Shown: positions 18,851 through 26,936 of the stretch, one piece after another
Layout: each line of letters opens with the position of its first letter
Position numbering within the stretch: the stretch's first letter is position 1
Assembly: GCF_031010175.1 (NCBI RefSeq)
Contig: NZ_JAUAMB010000011.1
Coordinates: 62,001-126,000 of the forward strand
Length of the DNA stretch: 64,000 bases
DNA from: Halomonas sp. SpR1
Lineage (GTDB): Bacteria; Pseudomonadota; Gammaproteobacteria; Pseudomonadales; Halomonadaceae
Direction: 5' to 3'
Translations under genes and position numbers: made by a program
The notes under the pieces: generated by a model
What the model was told of the DNA's origin: nothing
What the model saw: the letters and a program-made list of their open reading frames with translations, nothing else
Database searches by the model: none

Positions 18851-20739
18851 CAGGCATCCTCTTCTGAGATCTGCCCCTGCTGACGGGCAAGGTCGTCGGC
18901 TTCAAACCCACCAAACACACCTGCACCTTCTTCACCCCGCATGGCCAGATGGCGGAAGCCGCCAAATAGCTCACGTCCCAGGCCTGTATGGTAGTGATCC
19001 AGGTTGGCAACCACTAAATCCCGTGCGGCCCAGGTGGCGGGGTCAACCTTGGCTTCCAGCGTACCTGCGTTGGCATCCAGACGGACAATATCGCCATCGC
19101 GCAGTTTGGCGAGAGGGCCGCCGTCCAAGGCCTCGGGACTCATATGAATGGAGGCAGGCACCTTGCCTGACGCACCCGACATGCGGCCATCAGTGACCAG
19201 TGCCACCTTGTAACCACGATCCTGCAGCACGCCCAGGAAGGGAGTGAGTTTATGCAACTCGGGCATGCCGTTGGCTTTGGGGCCCTGGAAGCGAACCACT
19301 ACGATCACGTCACGATCCAAGTCGCCGGACTCGAAGGAGGCTTTCATTTCGTTTTGATCTTCGAAGATCTTGACCGGCGCTTCTACGATGCGATGCTCTT
19401 CCTTCACCGCGGAGACTTTGATTACACCGCGGCCCAGGTTGCCTTTCATAACGGTTAAGCCACCCGTCGGTGCAAAGGGTGTAGCGACCGGGCGCAGGAC
19501 ATCTTCATCCAGGCTATTTTCGGGGCCTTCGTGCCAAACGATTTTGCCATCCTCCAGGAACGGCTCCTGGGTGTAGGCGGTCAGGTCGGTGCCGAAAACC
19601 GTGGGTATATCGCCGTGAATCAAGCCCGCGCCCAGTAGCTCACGGAACAGGTAGCTCATGCCGCCCGCTGCTTGGAAGTGGTTAATATCCGCTTGGCCGT
19701 TGGGGTAGACCTGCATCAGGCTGGGGGTGACCGCAGAAAGCGCGGTGAAGTCGTCCCAGTTCAGGGTAATACCGGCAGCGGCGGCCATGGCGATCAGGTG
19801 GAGCGTATGGTTGGTCGAGCCGCCGGAGGCCAGCAGGCCTACCACGGCGTTAACAATCGCGCGCTCATCGATCTGCTTATAGAACGGACGGTAGTCGCCG
19901 CCGGGCTCTGTGTTGCGAATCGTCTGCTCGGTAGCGTAACGGGTCAGCGCTTCGCGCATCTCGGTGCCAGGGTTCACAAAAGAGGTGCCGGGCAGGTGCA
20001 GCCCCATCATCTCCATCATCAGCTGATTGGAGTTGGCGGTACCGTAGAAAGTGCAGGTGCCGGGGCTGTGGTAGGAGTCTGACTCGGCTTCCAGCAGCTC
20101 AGCGCGGCCAACCTTGCCTTCCGCGTAGAGTTGGCGGATACGCGCCTTCTCTTTATTGGGCAGGCCGCTGGGCATGGGGCCCGCCGGTACGAACGTGGCG
20201 GGCAGGTGACCAAAGCGTGCCGCGCCAATAAACAGCCCCGGAACGATCTTGTCGCACACACCCAGATAGAGCGCGGCATCAAACATATTGTGGGAAAGGC
20301 CCACCGCCGTGGCCATGGCGATCACATCCCGGGAAAACAGCGATAGCTCCATGCCCGGCTGGCCTTGCGTCACACCGTCACACATGGCGGGAACGCCACC
20401 GGCAAACTGGGCGGTGGAGCCCATTTTCCGGGCCGCATCTTTAATCGTCTCGGGAAAGGTTTCCAGCGGCTGGTGCGCCGAGAGCATATCGTTGTAGGAC
20501 GAAATAATGCCCAGGTTGGCGCTGTTCATCAGCTTCAGTTCGCCCTTGTCACGCGGGTTACAGGCGGCGAAGCCGTGGGCTAGATTACCGCAGCTTAGCT
20601 CAGCACGGTGCACGCCACGTTTGTGCTGATCCGCCATGCGCCGCTCATAGAGGGCGCGACGCTCAGCAGAACGCTCACGGATGCGCTGGGTAACCTCAGC
20701 AACGGTGGGATTTAACGTAGCAGGTGTTGAGCTCGGCAT
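18850..20739 (-). CDS. edd: 6-phosphogluconate dehydratase
   Basis: Converts 6-phosphogluconate to KDPG, the defining Entner-Doudoroff reaction. The 629-residue IlvD/Edd-family protein contains the Fe-S region [20 protein letters not shown] and the C-terminal [18 protein letters not shown] motif. The family uses a [4Fe-4S] cluster. It is first of the edd-glk operon, with two HexR-like operators upstream. The start at 20739 has AGAGG upstream. Confidence 0.97.
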   Translation of the reverse strand: MPSSTPATLNPTVAEVTQRIRERSAERRALYERRMADQHKRGVHRAELSCGNLAHGFAACNPRDKGELKLMNSANLGIISSYNDMLSAHQPLETFPETIKDAARKMGSTAQFAGGVPAMCDGVTQGQPGMELSLFSRDVIAMATAVGLSHNMFDAALYLGVCDKIVPGLFIGAARFGHLPATFVPAGPMPSGLPNKEKARIRQLYAEGKVGRAELLEAESDSYHSPGTCTFYGTANSNQLMMEMMGLHLPGTSFVNPGTEMREALTRYATEQTIRNTEPGGDYRPFYKQIDERAIVNAVVGLLASGGSTNHTLHLIAMAAAAGITLNWDDFTALSAVTPSLMQVYPNGQADINHFQAAGGMSYLFRELLGAGLIHGDIPTVFGTDLTAYTQEPFLEDGKIVWHEGPENSLDEDVLRPVATPFAPTGGLTVMKGNLGRGVIKVSAVKEEHRIVEAPVKIFEDQNEMKASFESGDLDRDVIVVVRFQGPKANGMPELHKLTPFLGVLQDRGYKVALVTDGRMSGASGKVPASIHMSPEALDGGPLAKLRDGDIVRLDANAGTLEAKVDPATWAARDLVVANLDHYHTGLGRELFGGFRHLAMRGEEGAGVFGGFEADDLARQQGQISEEDA

Positions 20740-20773
20740 AGGGACCTCTGCATGATAGAGACGGTGGGTAAAG

Positions 20774-20804
20774 ATTGTAGTTATTTTACATTTTTTGGTG
20801 TCAA
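20774..20804 (-). promoter_or_regulatory. edd promoter with overlapping HexR-like operator
   Basis: On the minus strand TTGACA (20804-20799) and TACAAT (20779-20774) are 19 bases apart. The HexR-like box TGTAGTTATTTTACA (20776-20790), 14/15 to the palindrome, overlaps the -10. Binding would block transcription of edd-glk. Confidence 0.68.
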
Positions 20805-20837
20805 TTTAAGAGACTTTACGGCAATAAAATCCATATT

Positions 20838-20852
20838 TGTAGTTTTATTACC
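20838..20852. promoter_or_regulatory. second HexR-like operator upstream of edd
   Basis: TGTAGTTTTATTACC matches the HexR palindrome at 14 of 15 positions and lies 48 bases further from edd than the first box, upstream of the -35. Two sites suggest cooperative or looped repression; it also lies between edd and the divergent cobT. Confidence 0.6.
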
Positions 20853-21019
20853 CGAATGTAGGGTGGCGATGGCGCCACGCTCACATTCTCAAGAAGTCAT
20901 GAACTCCTAACAGGGTGGAAGACCTGTTGAGGAAATAGCAAGTATAGCACCCAGGCTTTTGCTACCATTTTGCGCCTTGCCTTTAAATGTTTGATGACTT
21001 CTAGTGAGCCGGAGCCTGC

Positions 21020-22069
21020 ATGCACGCCATTGTTGACCAGATTCAGTCAGTTGATCTCAAGGCTGGAGAAGCGACGCGACGCTACTTGGATACGTTGACC
21101 AAACCGCCAGGTAGTTTGGGGGCCCTGGAAGAATTGGCTATTCAGCTGAGCACCATCACTGGTGAGCTTAAGCCCAAGGTGATGCCGCCTGCGGTGATCG
21201 TGTTTGCTGCGGATCATGGCGTTGCTATCGAGGGAGTATCCGCCTTCCCCCAGGAAGTGACTGCCCAGATGGTGGCCAACTTCGCCAACGGTGGGGCGGC
21301 GATTAACGTGTTTGCCCGGCAAATAGATGCGCTTGTTGAAATAGTCGATGTCGGCGTGGCCGCGACGTTGACAATGACGGGGGTAACCTCTGCCAAAGTG
21401 CGCCATGGCACTGCCAATATGGTGGAAGAAGACGCCATGCAATCGGCCGAAGTCATTAAGGCTATGGATGCGAGCGTGGCTGCCGTTGAAAGGGCAAAAA
21501 AGGCAGGCGCAAAATGCCTCATTGTCGGTGAAATGGGTATTGCCAATACCACCGCCAGTAGTGCGATGTTAGCAGTACTGACGGGTGAGTCGGTGGCTCG
21601 TGTGGTCGGTGCTGGAACCGGGATTAACCCACAGCAGCAGGCTCACAAAGTGGCGGTGATTGAGCGCGCTATCGCGGCGCGTAACGCTGACCCCCAGGCT
21701 CCTCTGGCGGTGCTTGCCAAGTTGGGTGGCCTGGAAATTGCTGCGATGACCGGCGCTTATTTAGCAGCTGCGGCCCAGCGTTTACCCACTGTGGTGGATG
21801 GCTTTATTGCCACCGTGGCCGCGCTCACCGCCTGTCGAATATGCCCCGCTGTACGCGGCTATCTGATTTTTGGCCACCGCTCCCAGGAGCCAGGGCATGA
21901 CGTAGCGCTAACGGCTCTAGAGGCTAGGCCGCTTCTCGATATGGGCATGCGGCTAGGGGAGGGCAGTGGTGCCGCGCTGGCGTATCCGTTGCTGCAGGCG
22001 GCAACAGCGATGGTGGCGGAGATGGCGACCTTTAACGATGCCGGTGTTAGCGATAAGGCGAGGCTATGA
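21020..22069 (+). CDS. cobT: nicotinate-nucleotide:dimethylbenzimidazole phosphoribosyltransferase
   Basis: Makes alpha-ribazole-5'-phosphate from nicotinate mononucleotide and dimethylbenzimidazole, for the lower ligand of cobalamin. The 349-residue protein has LTKPPGSLGALEELA near residues 26-40, EMGIANTTASSAML near 169-182 and the catalytic Glu in GEGSGAALAYPLL near 313. The ATG at 21020 has GGAGC upstream. It is first of a tightly packed plus-strand block; its end overlaps cbiB as ATGA. Confidence 0.95.
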   Translation: MHAIVDQIQSVDLKAGEATRRYLDTLTKPPGSLGALEELAIQLSTITGELKPKVMPPAVIVFAADHGVAIEGVSAFPQEVTAQMVANFANGGAAINVFARQIDALVEIVDVGVAATLTMTGVTSAKVRHGTANMVEEDAMQSAEVIKAMDASVAAVERAKKAGAKCLIVGEMGIANTTASSAMLAVLTGESVARVVGAGTGINPQQQAHKVAVIERAIAARNADPQAPLAVLAKLGGLEIAAMTGAYLAAAAQRLPTVVDGFIATVAALTACRICPAVRGYLIFGHRSQEPGHDVALTALEARPLLDMGMRLGEGSGAALAYPLLQAATAMVAEMATFNDAGVSDKARL

Positions 22070-23070
22070 GCGCAAGCGCTACATTTACCGGCGTAGCGCT
22101 GATCGCTTTAGCGATCATGATTGATTTAATCGTGGGTGACCCACGCTCAATACCGCATCCGGTGGTTCTGATAGGGCGCTTTATTAGCGCTTTTGAGCGA
22201 CTGTGGAACCGTGGCACGGTGCAGCAGCGCAGAGTCAGTGGCTTCCTGCTAACCATTATTGTCGTCGGTGGCGTATGGGGGATTAGCTGGCTAGCGCTGG
22301 GGCTGCTAGCACGATTGCACCCCGGACTGGCGCTGATTGCCGAGCTTTGGCTGCTATCTACTACGCTTGCGATTAAAGGCTTGGGCGATGCGGCCCACGC
22401 CGTGGTTGAACCGCTGACAAAAGGCGATTTGCCCTCCGCACGTAAGGCGCTGGGAATGATAGTAGGGCGCGATACGCAACGCTTGGATGAAGCAGAAGTC
22501 ACCCGAGGCACGGTGGAAACCGTGGCGGAAAACACGGTGGATGGTATTACCGCGCCGTTATTTTTCGCCCTCATCGGCGGGGCGCCCCTAGCGCTGGCGT
22601 ATAAGGCGGTGAATACCCTGGATTCGATGGTAGGTTATAAAAACCAGCGCTATGCCGATTTTGGTTTTGCCTCCGCGAAGCTGGACGACCTAGCCAATTG
22701 GATTCCCGCACGCTTAACCGCACTGTGTTTGTGGCTCGCTGGCCTGCTACTGGACGTTACAAGTATTTTGAATCTGCGCTGGAAAGGCGCACTGAACGGC
22801 ACCTGCCGTGATGCGCCGCGTCATCCAAGTCCCAATGCGGGCTGGCCGGAGGCCATGGTGGCAAGGCTACTCGGCGTTCAGTTGGGTGGCACTAATCACT
22901 ATCAAGGCGTGGTGTCTCGGCGCGCGACCCTAGGTGAGCCGCTTGAAGTGCTGCAGGTCACGCATATCACTGCCGCGGTGCGTTTAATGCACGGTGCATG
23001 GTTGCTGTTTATGGTGCTGTCAGTGGTGGTAATAACGGGCATATTATTCATTTTTAAGGGGCTACTATGA
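22066..23070 (+). CDS. cbiB: adenosylcobinamide-phosphate synthase
   Basis: Attaches aminopropanol phosphate (or threonine-derived equivalent) to adenosylcobyric acid at the inner membrane; called CobD in the Pseudomonas scheme. The 334-residue polytopic protein contains GDPRSIPHPVVLIGR near 25-39, TVETVAENTVDGITAPL near 146-162 and RHPSPNAGWPEA near 248. Overlaps cobT and the following cobD gene by four bases each. Confidence 0.94.
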   Translation: MSASATFTGVALIALAIMIDLIVGDPRSIPHPVVLIGRFISAFERLWNRGTVQQRRVSGFLLTIIVVGGVWGISWLALGLLARLHPGLALIAELWLLSTTLAIKGLGDAAHAVVEPLTKGDLPSARKALGMIVGRDTQRLDEAEVTRGTVETVAENTVDGITAPLFFALIGGAPLALAYKAVNTLDSMVGYKNQRYADFGFASAKLDDLANWIPARLTALCLWLAGLLLDVTSILNLRWKGALNGTCRDAPRHPSPNAGWPEAMVARLLGVQLGGTNHYQGVVSRRATLGEPLEVLQVTHITAAVRLMHGAWLLFMVLSVVVITGILFIFKGLL

Positions 23071-24203
23071 GTCAATGTATGTGGCCCAGCTCTCCATGGC
23101 CGAGCTCTCCATGGCCCAGGCATGGCGGCCAAGCGGAGGCGCTATTAGCGCACTTCGGTTTGCCCGTCGATCACCGCTTGGAAGATTTTAGCGCCAACCT
23201 CAACCCATTGGGGCCTCCGGCCTGGGTGAGCGATTGGCTAACGAAGCAGTTGGCTGGCCTTGAGCGCTACCCGGCGCCCGATTATTCCGCTGCTCGCCAA
23301 GCTATTGCTGCCCACCACCAACTCCAGCCCGAACAGGTGTTGCTAACCAACGGCGGCGCCGAGGCGATTTTCCTGGCTGCCGCGCTGCATGCGCGGAAGC
23401 GAGCAGCCATTATTACTCCAAGCTTTGGCGAGTATGCCCGCGCCTGTTGTGCCCATCGGCTCTCAGTCACTGAGATCGCGCTGCCCGCGCCGCACTTTAC
23501 GCTGGATGTTGATTCGCTATTGGCCGGGCTTAACGGCATTGAGATGCTGTTTTTATGCCGCCCCAATAATCCTACCGCTACGCTTATTGACTTGCCGACC
23601 ATGGAAGCCTTGCTGGATCACACCGCCGCCTTGGGCTGCCGAGTGGTAGTCGACGAAGCTTTTATTGATATGGTTGGGGAACTGCCACAAAAAGCCTCGC
23701 TGGCACCACTGTTGGTGCGCTATCCGCATTTGATTCTGCTGCACTCAATGACCAAGTTTTACACTCTGCCGGGGCTGAGATTGGGCTATATGCTTGCGGA
23801 TACAGCAACGATTAAGGCAGCAGGGAGCCACCAGCCAGCGTGGAGTGTTAACCATGTGGCGGCTGAACTGGTGGCGCCGCTGCTGAAAGATGGTGCCTTT
23901 GCCCGGCGTACCCAAGCGTGGTTGGCCTGCGAGCGGCCGCGTATGGCCCAAGCGCTTACCGAATTGGGTTTGGACGTTGTGCCCAGTCAGGCATGTTTTT
24001 TTCTTATTCGCCCCGGTACTGAACACGAAATAACTACTGATGCGCTTTTTGAGCAGCTACTGCGCCGGGGCATTTTAGTGCGCCATAGCCACAATTTTGC
24101 CGGGCTAAATGGCGAATGGCTGAGAGTGGCGCTGCGCGACGAACCTGCCAACCGGCGGCTAGTTAATGTGCTGAAAAAGGTACTGCATGATTGTCTTCGT
24201 TAG
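23067..24203 (+). CDS. cobD: threonine-phosphate decarboxylase (CobD; CobC in the Pseudomonas scheme)
   Basis: PLP enzyme that decarboxylates L-threonine-3-phosphate to aminopropanol phosphate, the linker used by CbiB. The 378-residue fold-type I aminotransferase homologue has the Schiff-base K230 in HSMTKFYTLPGLRLGY, with FLCRPNNPTA near 156 and VVDEAFID near 195. The first 20 residues contain a duplicated SSPWP encoded by a 15-bp direct repeat (23088-23117), absent from typical homologues. Confidence 0.93.
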   Translation: MSQCMWPSSPWPSSPWPRHGGQAEALLAHFGLPVDHRLEDFSANLNPLGPPAWVSDWLTKQLAGLERYPAPDYSAARQAIAAHHQLQPEQVLLTNGGAEAIFLAAALHARKRAAIITPSFGEYARACCAHRLSVTEIALPAPHFTLDVDSLLAGLNGIEMLFLCRPNNPTATLIDLPTMEALLDHTAALGCRVVVDEAFIDMVGELPQKASLAPLLVRYPHLILLHSMTKFYTLPGLRLGYMLADTATIKAAGSHQPAWSVNHVAAELVAPLLKDGAFARRTQAWLACERPRMAQALTELGLDVVPSQACFFLIRPGTEHEITTDALFEQLLRRGILVRHSHNFAGLNGEWLRVALRDEPANRRLVNVLKKVLHDCLR

Positions 24204-24738
24204 CGGCGGCGCACGCTCCGGCAAAAGTGATATTGCCGAGCAGCGGGTAGTGGACACAGCGGGTAGCTCACCCTGTTACTACTTAGCGACCGCAGCAGTG
24301 TACGACTCAGAGATGGCTGAGCGAGTGCTACGACACCAGCAAGCTAGAAGCGGTCACGGGCAAGCTGTTCGATGGGTTACGCTAGAGGCGCCTGTGGATA
24401 TAGATCAAGCGCTGGCCGAGGTGCCGGATGGCAGCGCGGTGCTGCTGGACTGCTTAACGCTATGGTCTAGCCAAGTGCTGTATACCAGTGAGCTGAACGA
24501 AGAAGAGGGCATGGCGCTGCTGGCCAATACGTTATCGGACGCGCGCGCGCGCAGCATTTATCTAGTGATTGTCTCTAACGATATTAACGAAGCGTTGCCG
24601 CCCACTGATACTGAAACCTGGCGATATCTTACCTTTCTACAGCGCGCCCACCGCTGGTTAGCGGCAGAGGCGGACTCGGTGCTAGAAGTGGTCGCGGGCT
24701 GTGCCATTGAATGGAAAAATGACGGAAAGCTTCTTTGA
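24187..24738 (+). CDS. cobU: adenosylcobinamide kinase/guanylyltransferase
   Basis: Phosphorylates adenosylcobinamide and forms adenosylcobinamide-GDP. The 183-residue protein has the P-loop GGARSGKS (7-14) and the RHQQARSG segment near residue 55 that supplies the guanylylated His in the family. It lacks the usual NEVGxGIVP motif: the equivalent position reads SNDINEALPPTD. The short gene at 26062 keeps that motif. Overlaps cobD by 17 bases. Confidence 0.85.
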   Translation: MIVFVSGGARSGKSDIAEQRVVDTAGSSPCYYLATAAVYDSEMAERVLRHQQARSGHGQAVRWVTLEAPVDIDQALAEVPDGSAVLLDCLTLWSSQVLYTSELNEEEGMALLANTLSDARARSIYLVIVSNDINEALPPTDTETWRYLTFLQRAHRWLAAEADSVLEVVAGCAIEWKNDGKLL

Positions 24739-24749
24739 AAGAGAGCACT

Positions 24750-25520
24750 GTGAAAAACGTTCTATTCGGTTTTGTGCTGGCGCTTCAGTTTTTGACGCGC
24801 ATCCCGATTCCCATTGCCGCCCCCTGGACACCCGACACTCGTCGCTGGGCGGTACGCGCCTATCCCTTGGTTGGCCTGTTGATCGGCAGCGTGCTGGTGC
24901 TTCTAGCGTTTGCGATGCACGACGCCCCCACGCCGATCACCGCGCTGGCGATATTAAGCGTCTGGGTGGCGCTCTCGGGTGGGCTGCATTTGGATGGCGT
25001 TATGGATATCGCCGATGCGCTGGGCAGCAATCAGCCCCTGGCGCGCCGCTGGGAGATCATGAAAGACCCGCAAGTCGGCAGTTTTGGCATACTGGCGCTG
25101 GTGTTTCTACTCGCCTGGAAGGGTGTTCTGCTATGGGCATTGCTCACCTATCAAGCGCCGCTCTGGTGGCTGCTGGTGGTGCCCGCGCTTGGGCGTTGGG
25201 CAGGCGCTGCCTTGCTGGTTCTGACGCCCTGCGCCCAGCCGAAAGGCCTGGCGTGGAGCTGGCAGCAGTCGCTTAGCGGCCAGGATGTGGCACTGGGGCT
25301 GGTACCGCTGGCAGTTATCGCGCTGTTAACCCCCGCACTGGTGTTGATGGGGCTCTTGGCGGCTGTCTTTGTAGCACTTTCACGCGGGTTTATGCTGCGA
25401 CTGTTTAACGGTATTAACGGCGATATGGTAGGCGCCACCATCGAAGGAGGAGAGCTTTGGCTACTGATCTTAGTGTGGAGCTGGTGGCAGTCCGTCACGG
25501 TATCACCGCTTGGAATTTAG
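24750..25520 (+). CDS. cobS: cobalamin synthase (adenosylcobinamide-GDP ribazoletransferase)
   Basis: Joins adenosylcobinamide-GDP with alpha-ribazole(-phosphate) to complete the nucleotide loop, in the inner membrane. The 256-residue protein has about six helices and the family marks LQFLTRIPIP near the N-terminus, HLDGVMDIADALG near 82-94 and DPQVGSFG near 110. GTG at 24750 follows AGAGAG; an in-frame TTG at 24735 overlapping the cobU stop is the alternative. Confidence 0.92.
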   Translation: MKNVLFGFVLALQFLTRIPIPIAAPWTPDTRRWAVRAYPLVGLLIGSVLVLLAFAMHDAPTPITALAILSVWVALSGGLHLDGVMDIADALGSNQPLARRWEIMKDPQVGSFGILALVFLLAWKGVLLWALLTYQAPLWWLLVVPALGRWAGAALLVLTPCAQPKGLAWSWQQSLSGQDVALGLVPLAVIALLTPALVLMGLLAAVFVALSRGFMLRLFNGINGDMVGATIEGGELWLLILVWSWWQSVTVSPLGI

Positions 25521-26110
25521 AACGCCGTTATCAGGGCCAGCAAGATATTCCGCTGCTGCTTCCTGAAGCTGAAGAGGGGCTGTTCGCACTGCGTGATGCG
25601 CTGGCGGATGAGCGTTTTGATGCCATTTACTCAAGCGATCTTAACCGCTGCCAGCAAACCCTGGAGTGGTCACTAGTCGCCAAGCTAGGCGTGCCGCTGA
25701 CGCTTGAGCCACGCCTGCGCGAGCTCGATTTTGGCGAGTACGAAGGCAAGGTTTACGACGAGTTAAAGGATTTACCCCATTACCGCGCCTGGATTGATAG
25801 CGTCGGCGAGCTACAAATCCCCGGCGGCGAATCGGCGGCCCAGCTGCGTGCGCGCCTGGAAGCCTGGCTGCACGATGTAGCAGTCAATGCTCAGCAGGGC
25901 GACCACGGTAAGATTCTAGCCGTCACTCATGGCGGCGTGATTCGTGAGCTGCGCCGCCGCTTTGAAACCATTCATTTCTGGGATGGCACGGTGGCTCAGG
26001 CCCAAGGCAGGCGCTGGCAACTGATTTATAAGCAAAATGAACAAGGCAAAGGGGAATGGCAATGCAGCTCTTCATCGGCGGTGCCTGCGCTGGCAAACGC
26101 GAGGCCGTAG
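25457..26110 (+). CDS. cobC: histidine phosphatase family protein, likely alpha-ribazole phosphatase
   Basis: Probably removes the 5'-phosphate of alpha-ribazole or cobalamin-phosphate. The 217-residue phosphoglycerate-mutase-fold protein has the phosphohistidine motif VRHGITAWN at 12-20, ELDFGEYEGK near 88-97 and THGGVIRELRRR near 156 with the second active-site His. The start is a TTG at 25457 behind a strong AAGGAGG, inside the end of cobS (64-base overlap). Adjacent to cobS, which supports the assignment. Confidence 0.87.
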   Translation: MATDLSVELVAVRHGITAWNLERRYQGQQDIPLLLPEAEEGLFALRDALADERFDAIYSSDLNRCQQTLEWSLVAKLGVPLTLEPRLRELDFGEYEGKVYDELKDLPHYRAWIDSVGELQIPGGESAAQLRARLEAWLHDVAVNAQQGDHGKILAVTHGGVIRELRRRFETIHFWDGTVAQAQGRRWQLIYKQNEQGKGEWQCSSSSAVPALANARP

Positions 26111-26487
26111 CGGCTCGCTTTCCCGACGCTTTATGGCATCGGCTAGCGCCGGGTCAGCGACTGGCGGAGTGCCAGCAAACGCTGATTGCCGACACGCCGC
26201 TGGTGATAACCGGCGTGCTCGCATGGTTAGAAGCCGCGTTAGCAAACGCGGAAAACGGCTCACCTCGCCAGCAGTGGCAGGGCGATTTGGTAAAGCTGTG
26301 CCAGCACGCCGAGCAGTTAAATGCGGCGTTAATTGTTATCGCCACCGAAGTCGGTCGTGGGATTGTGCCCATGCAGTCCGGACAGCGCCGCCTGCGTGAT
26401 CTAAACGGCTGGTTTAACCAAGACGCCTCTGTTCAGGCCAAGCAGGTGTGGTATGTGCGGCATGGGCTGCTGATGGCGGTTAAGTAG
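26062..26487 (+). CDS. short second CobU-like protein
   Basis: A 141-residue protein with a CobU-like frame: P-loop variant GGACAGKR near residues 6-13, a middle segment TGVLAWLEAAL, then ATEVGRGIVP and RRLRDLNGWFNQ, which match the C-terminal half of CobU. The segment carrying the guanylylated His is missing (family length is about 180). The full-length cobU at 24187 has that His but lacks NEVGxGIVP. ATG at 26062 sits eight bases after AGGGG. It may be a partner subunit or a decaying duplicate; function unproven. Confidence 0.7.
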   Translation: MQLFIGGACAGKREAVAARFPDALWHRLAPGQRLAECQQTLIADTPLVITGVLAWLEAALANAENGSPRQQWQGDLVKLCQHAEQLNAALIVIATEVGRGIVPMQSGQRRLRDLNGWFNQDASVQAKQVWYVRHGLLMAVK

Positions 26488-26561
26488 CCACTGAAACTTT
26501 TGCTTAACAGTGCCATGCCACCTTCAATTGACCGCCCCCCAACAAGTTGCTAGCTTACGCC

Positions 26562-26766
26562 CACTCTCAGGTGCTGGCGGTGTAAAAAGCCGCTAGTGAA
26601 ACGGGAAGTTGGTGATTTACGTAATTCCAACGCTGCCCCCGCAACGGTGATCGAGATAACAACGGCTATGACGCCACTGTGCTTATGCACGGGAAGGTGG
26701 TCGTTCGGAAATGCGCATTGTTAGATGCTGCCTTTCGCTCGTCAGCCCGGAGACCGGCCCGAGAGT
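26562..26766 (+). ncRNA. cobalamin riboswitch upstream of btuB
   Basis: The leader contains the ordered conserved blocks of the cobalamin aptamer: GGTGCTGGCGGTG near 26570, GAAACGGGAA near 26597, CTGCCCCCGCAACGGTGA near 26633-26650, GCCACTG near 26673, CGGGAAGGTGG near 26690 and GTCAGCCCGGAGACCGGCC at 26741-26759. It controls btuB and the coupled btuFCD genes. No clear terminator follows, so control of translation start is more likely. Confidence 0.93.
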
Positions 26767-26936
26767 AACGGTTCTCGCCTGAACCGATACATGCCGAGAC
26801 GCGGTGGGTGCTCTCAGGGCGATTAACGGTGGCACGACGCAATTATGCAGTGCGACCGTGATTTCCTTGTCTTGTCCTGCGCTCGGTCAATAAAACGACG
26901 TTGTGCGGGTGAGCACGACGAGCAAGGGATCCCATC

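Noticed and set aside
20860..21019. Possible cobalamin riboswitch ahead of cobT
   Set aside because: There is a hairpin near 20903-20930, but the GCCACTG and B12-box blocks are missing.
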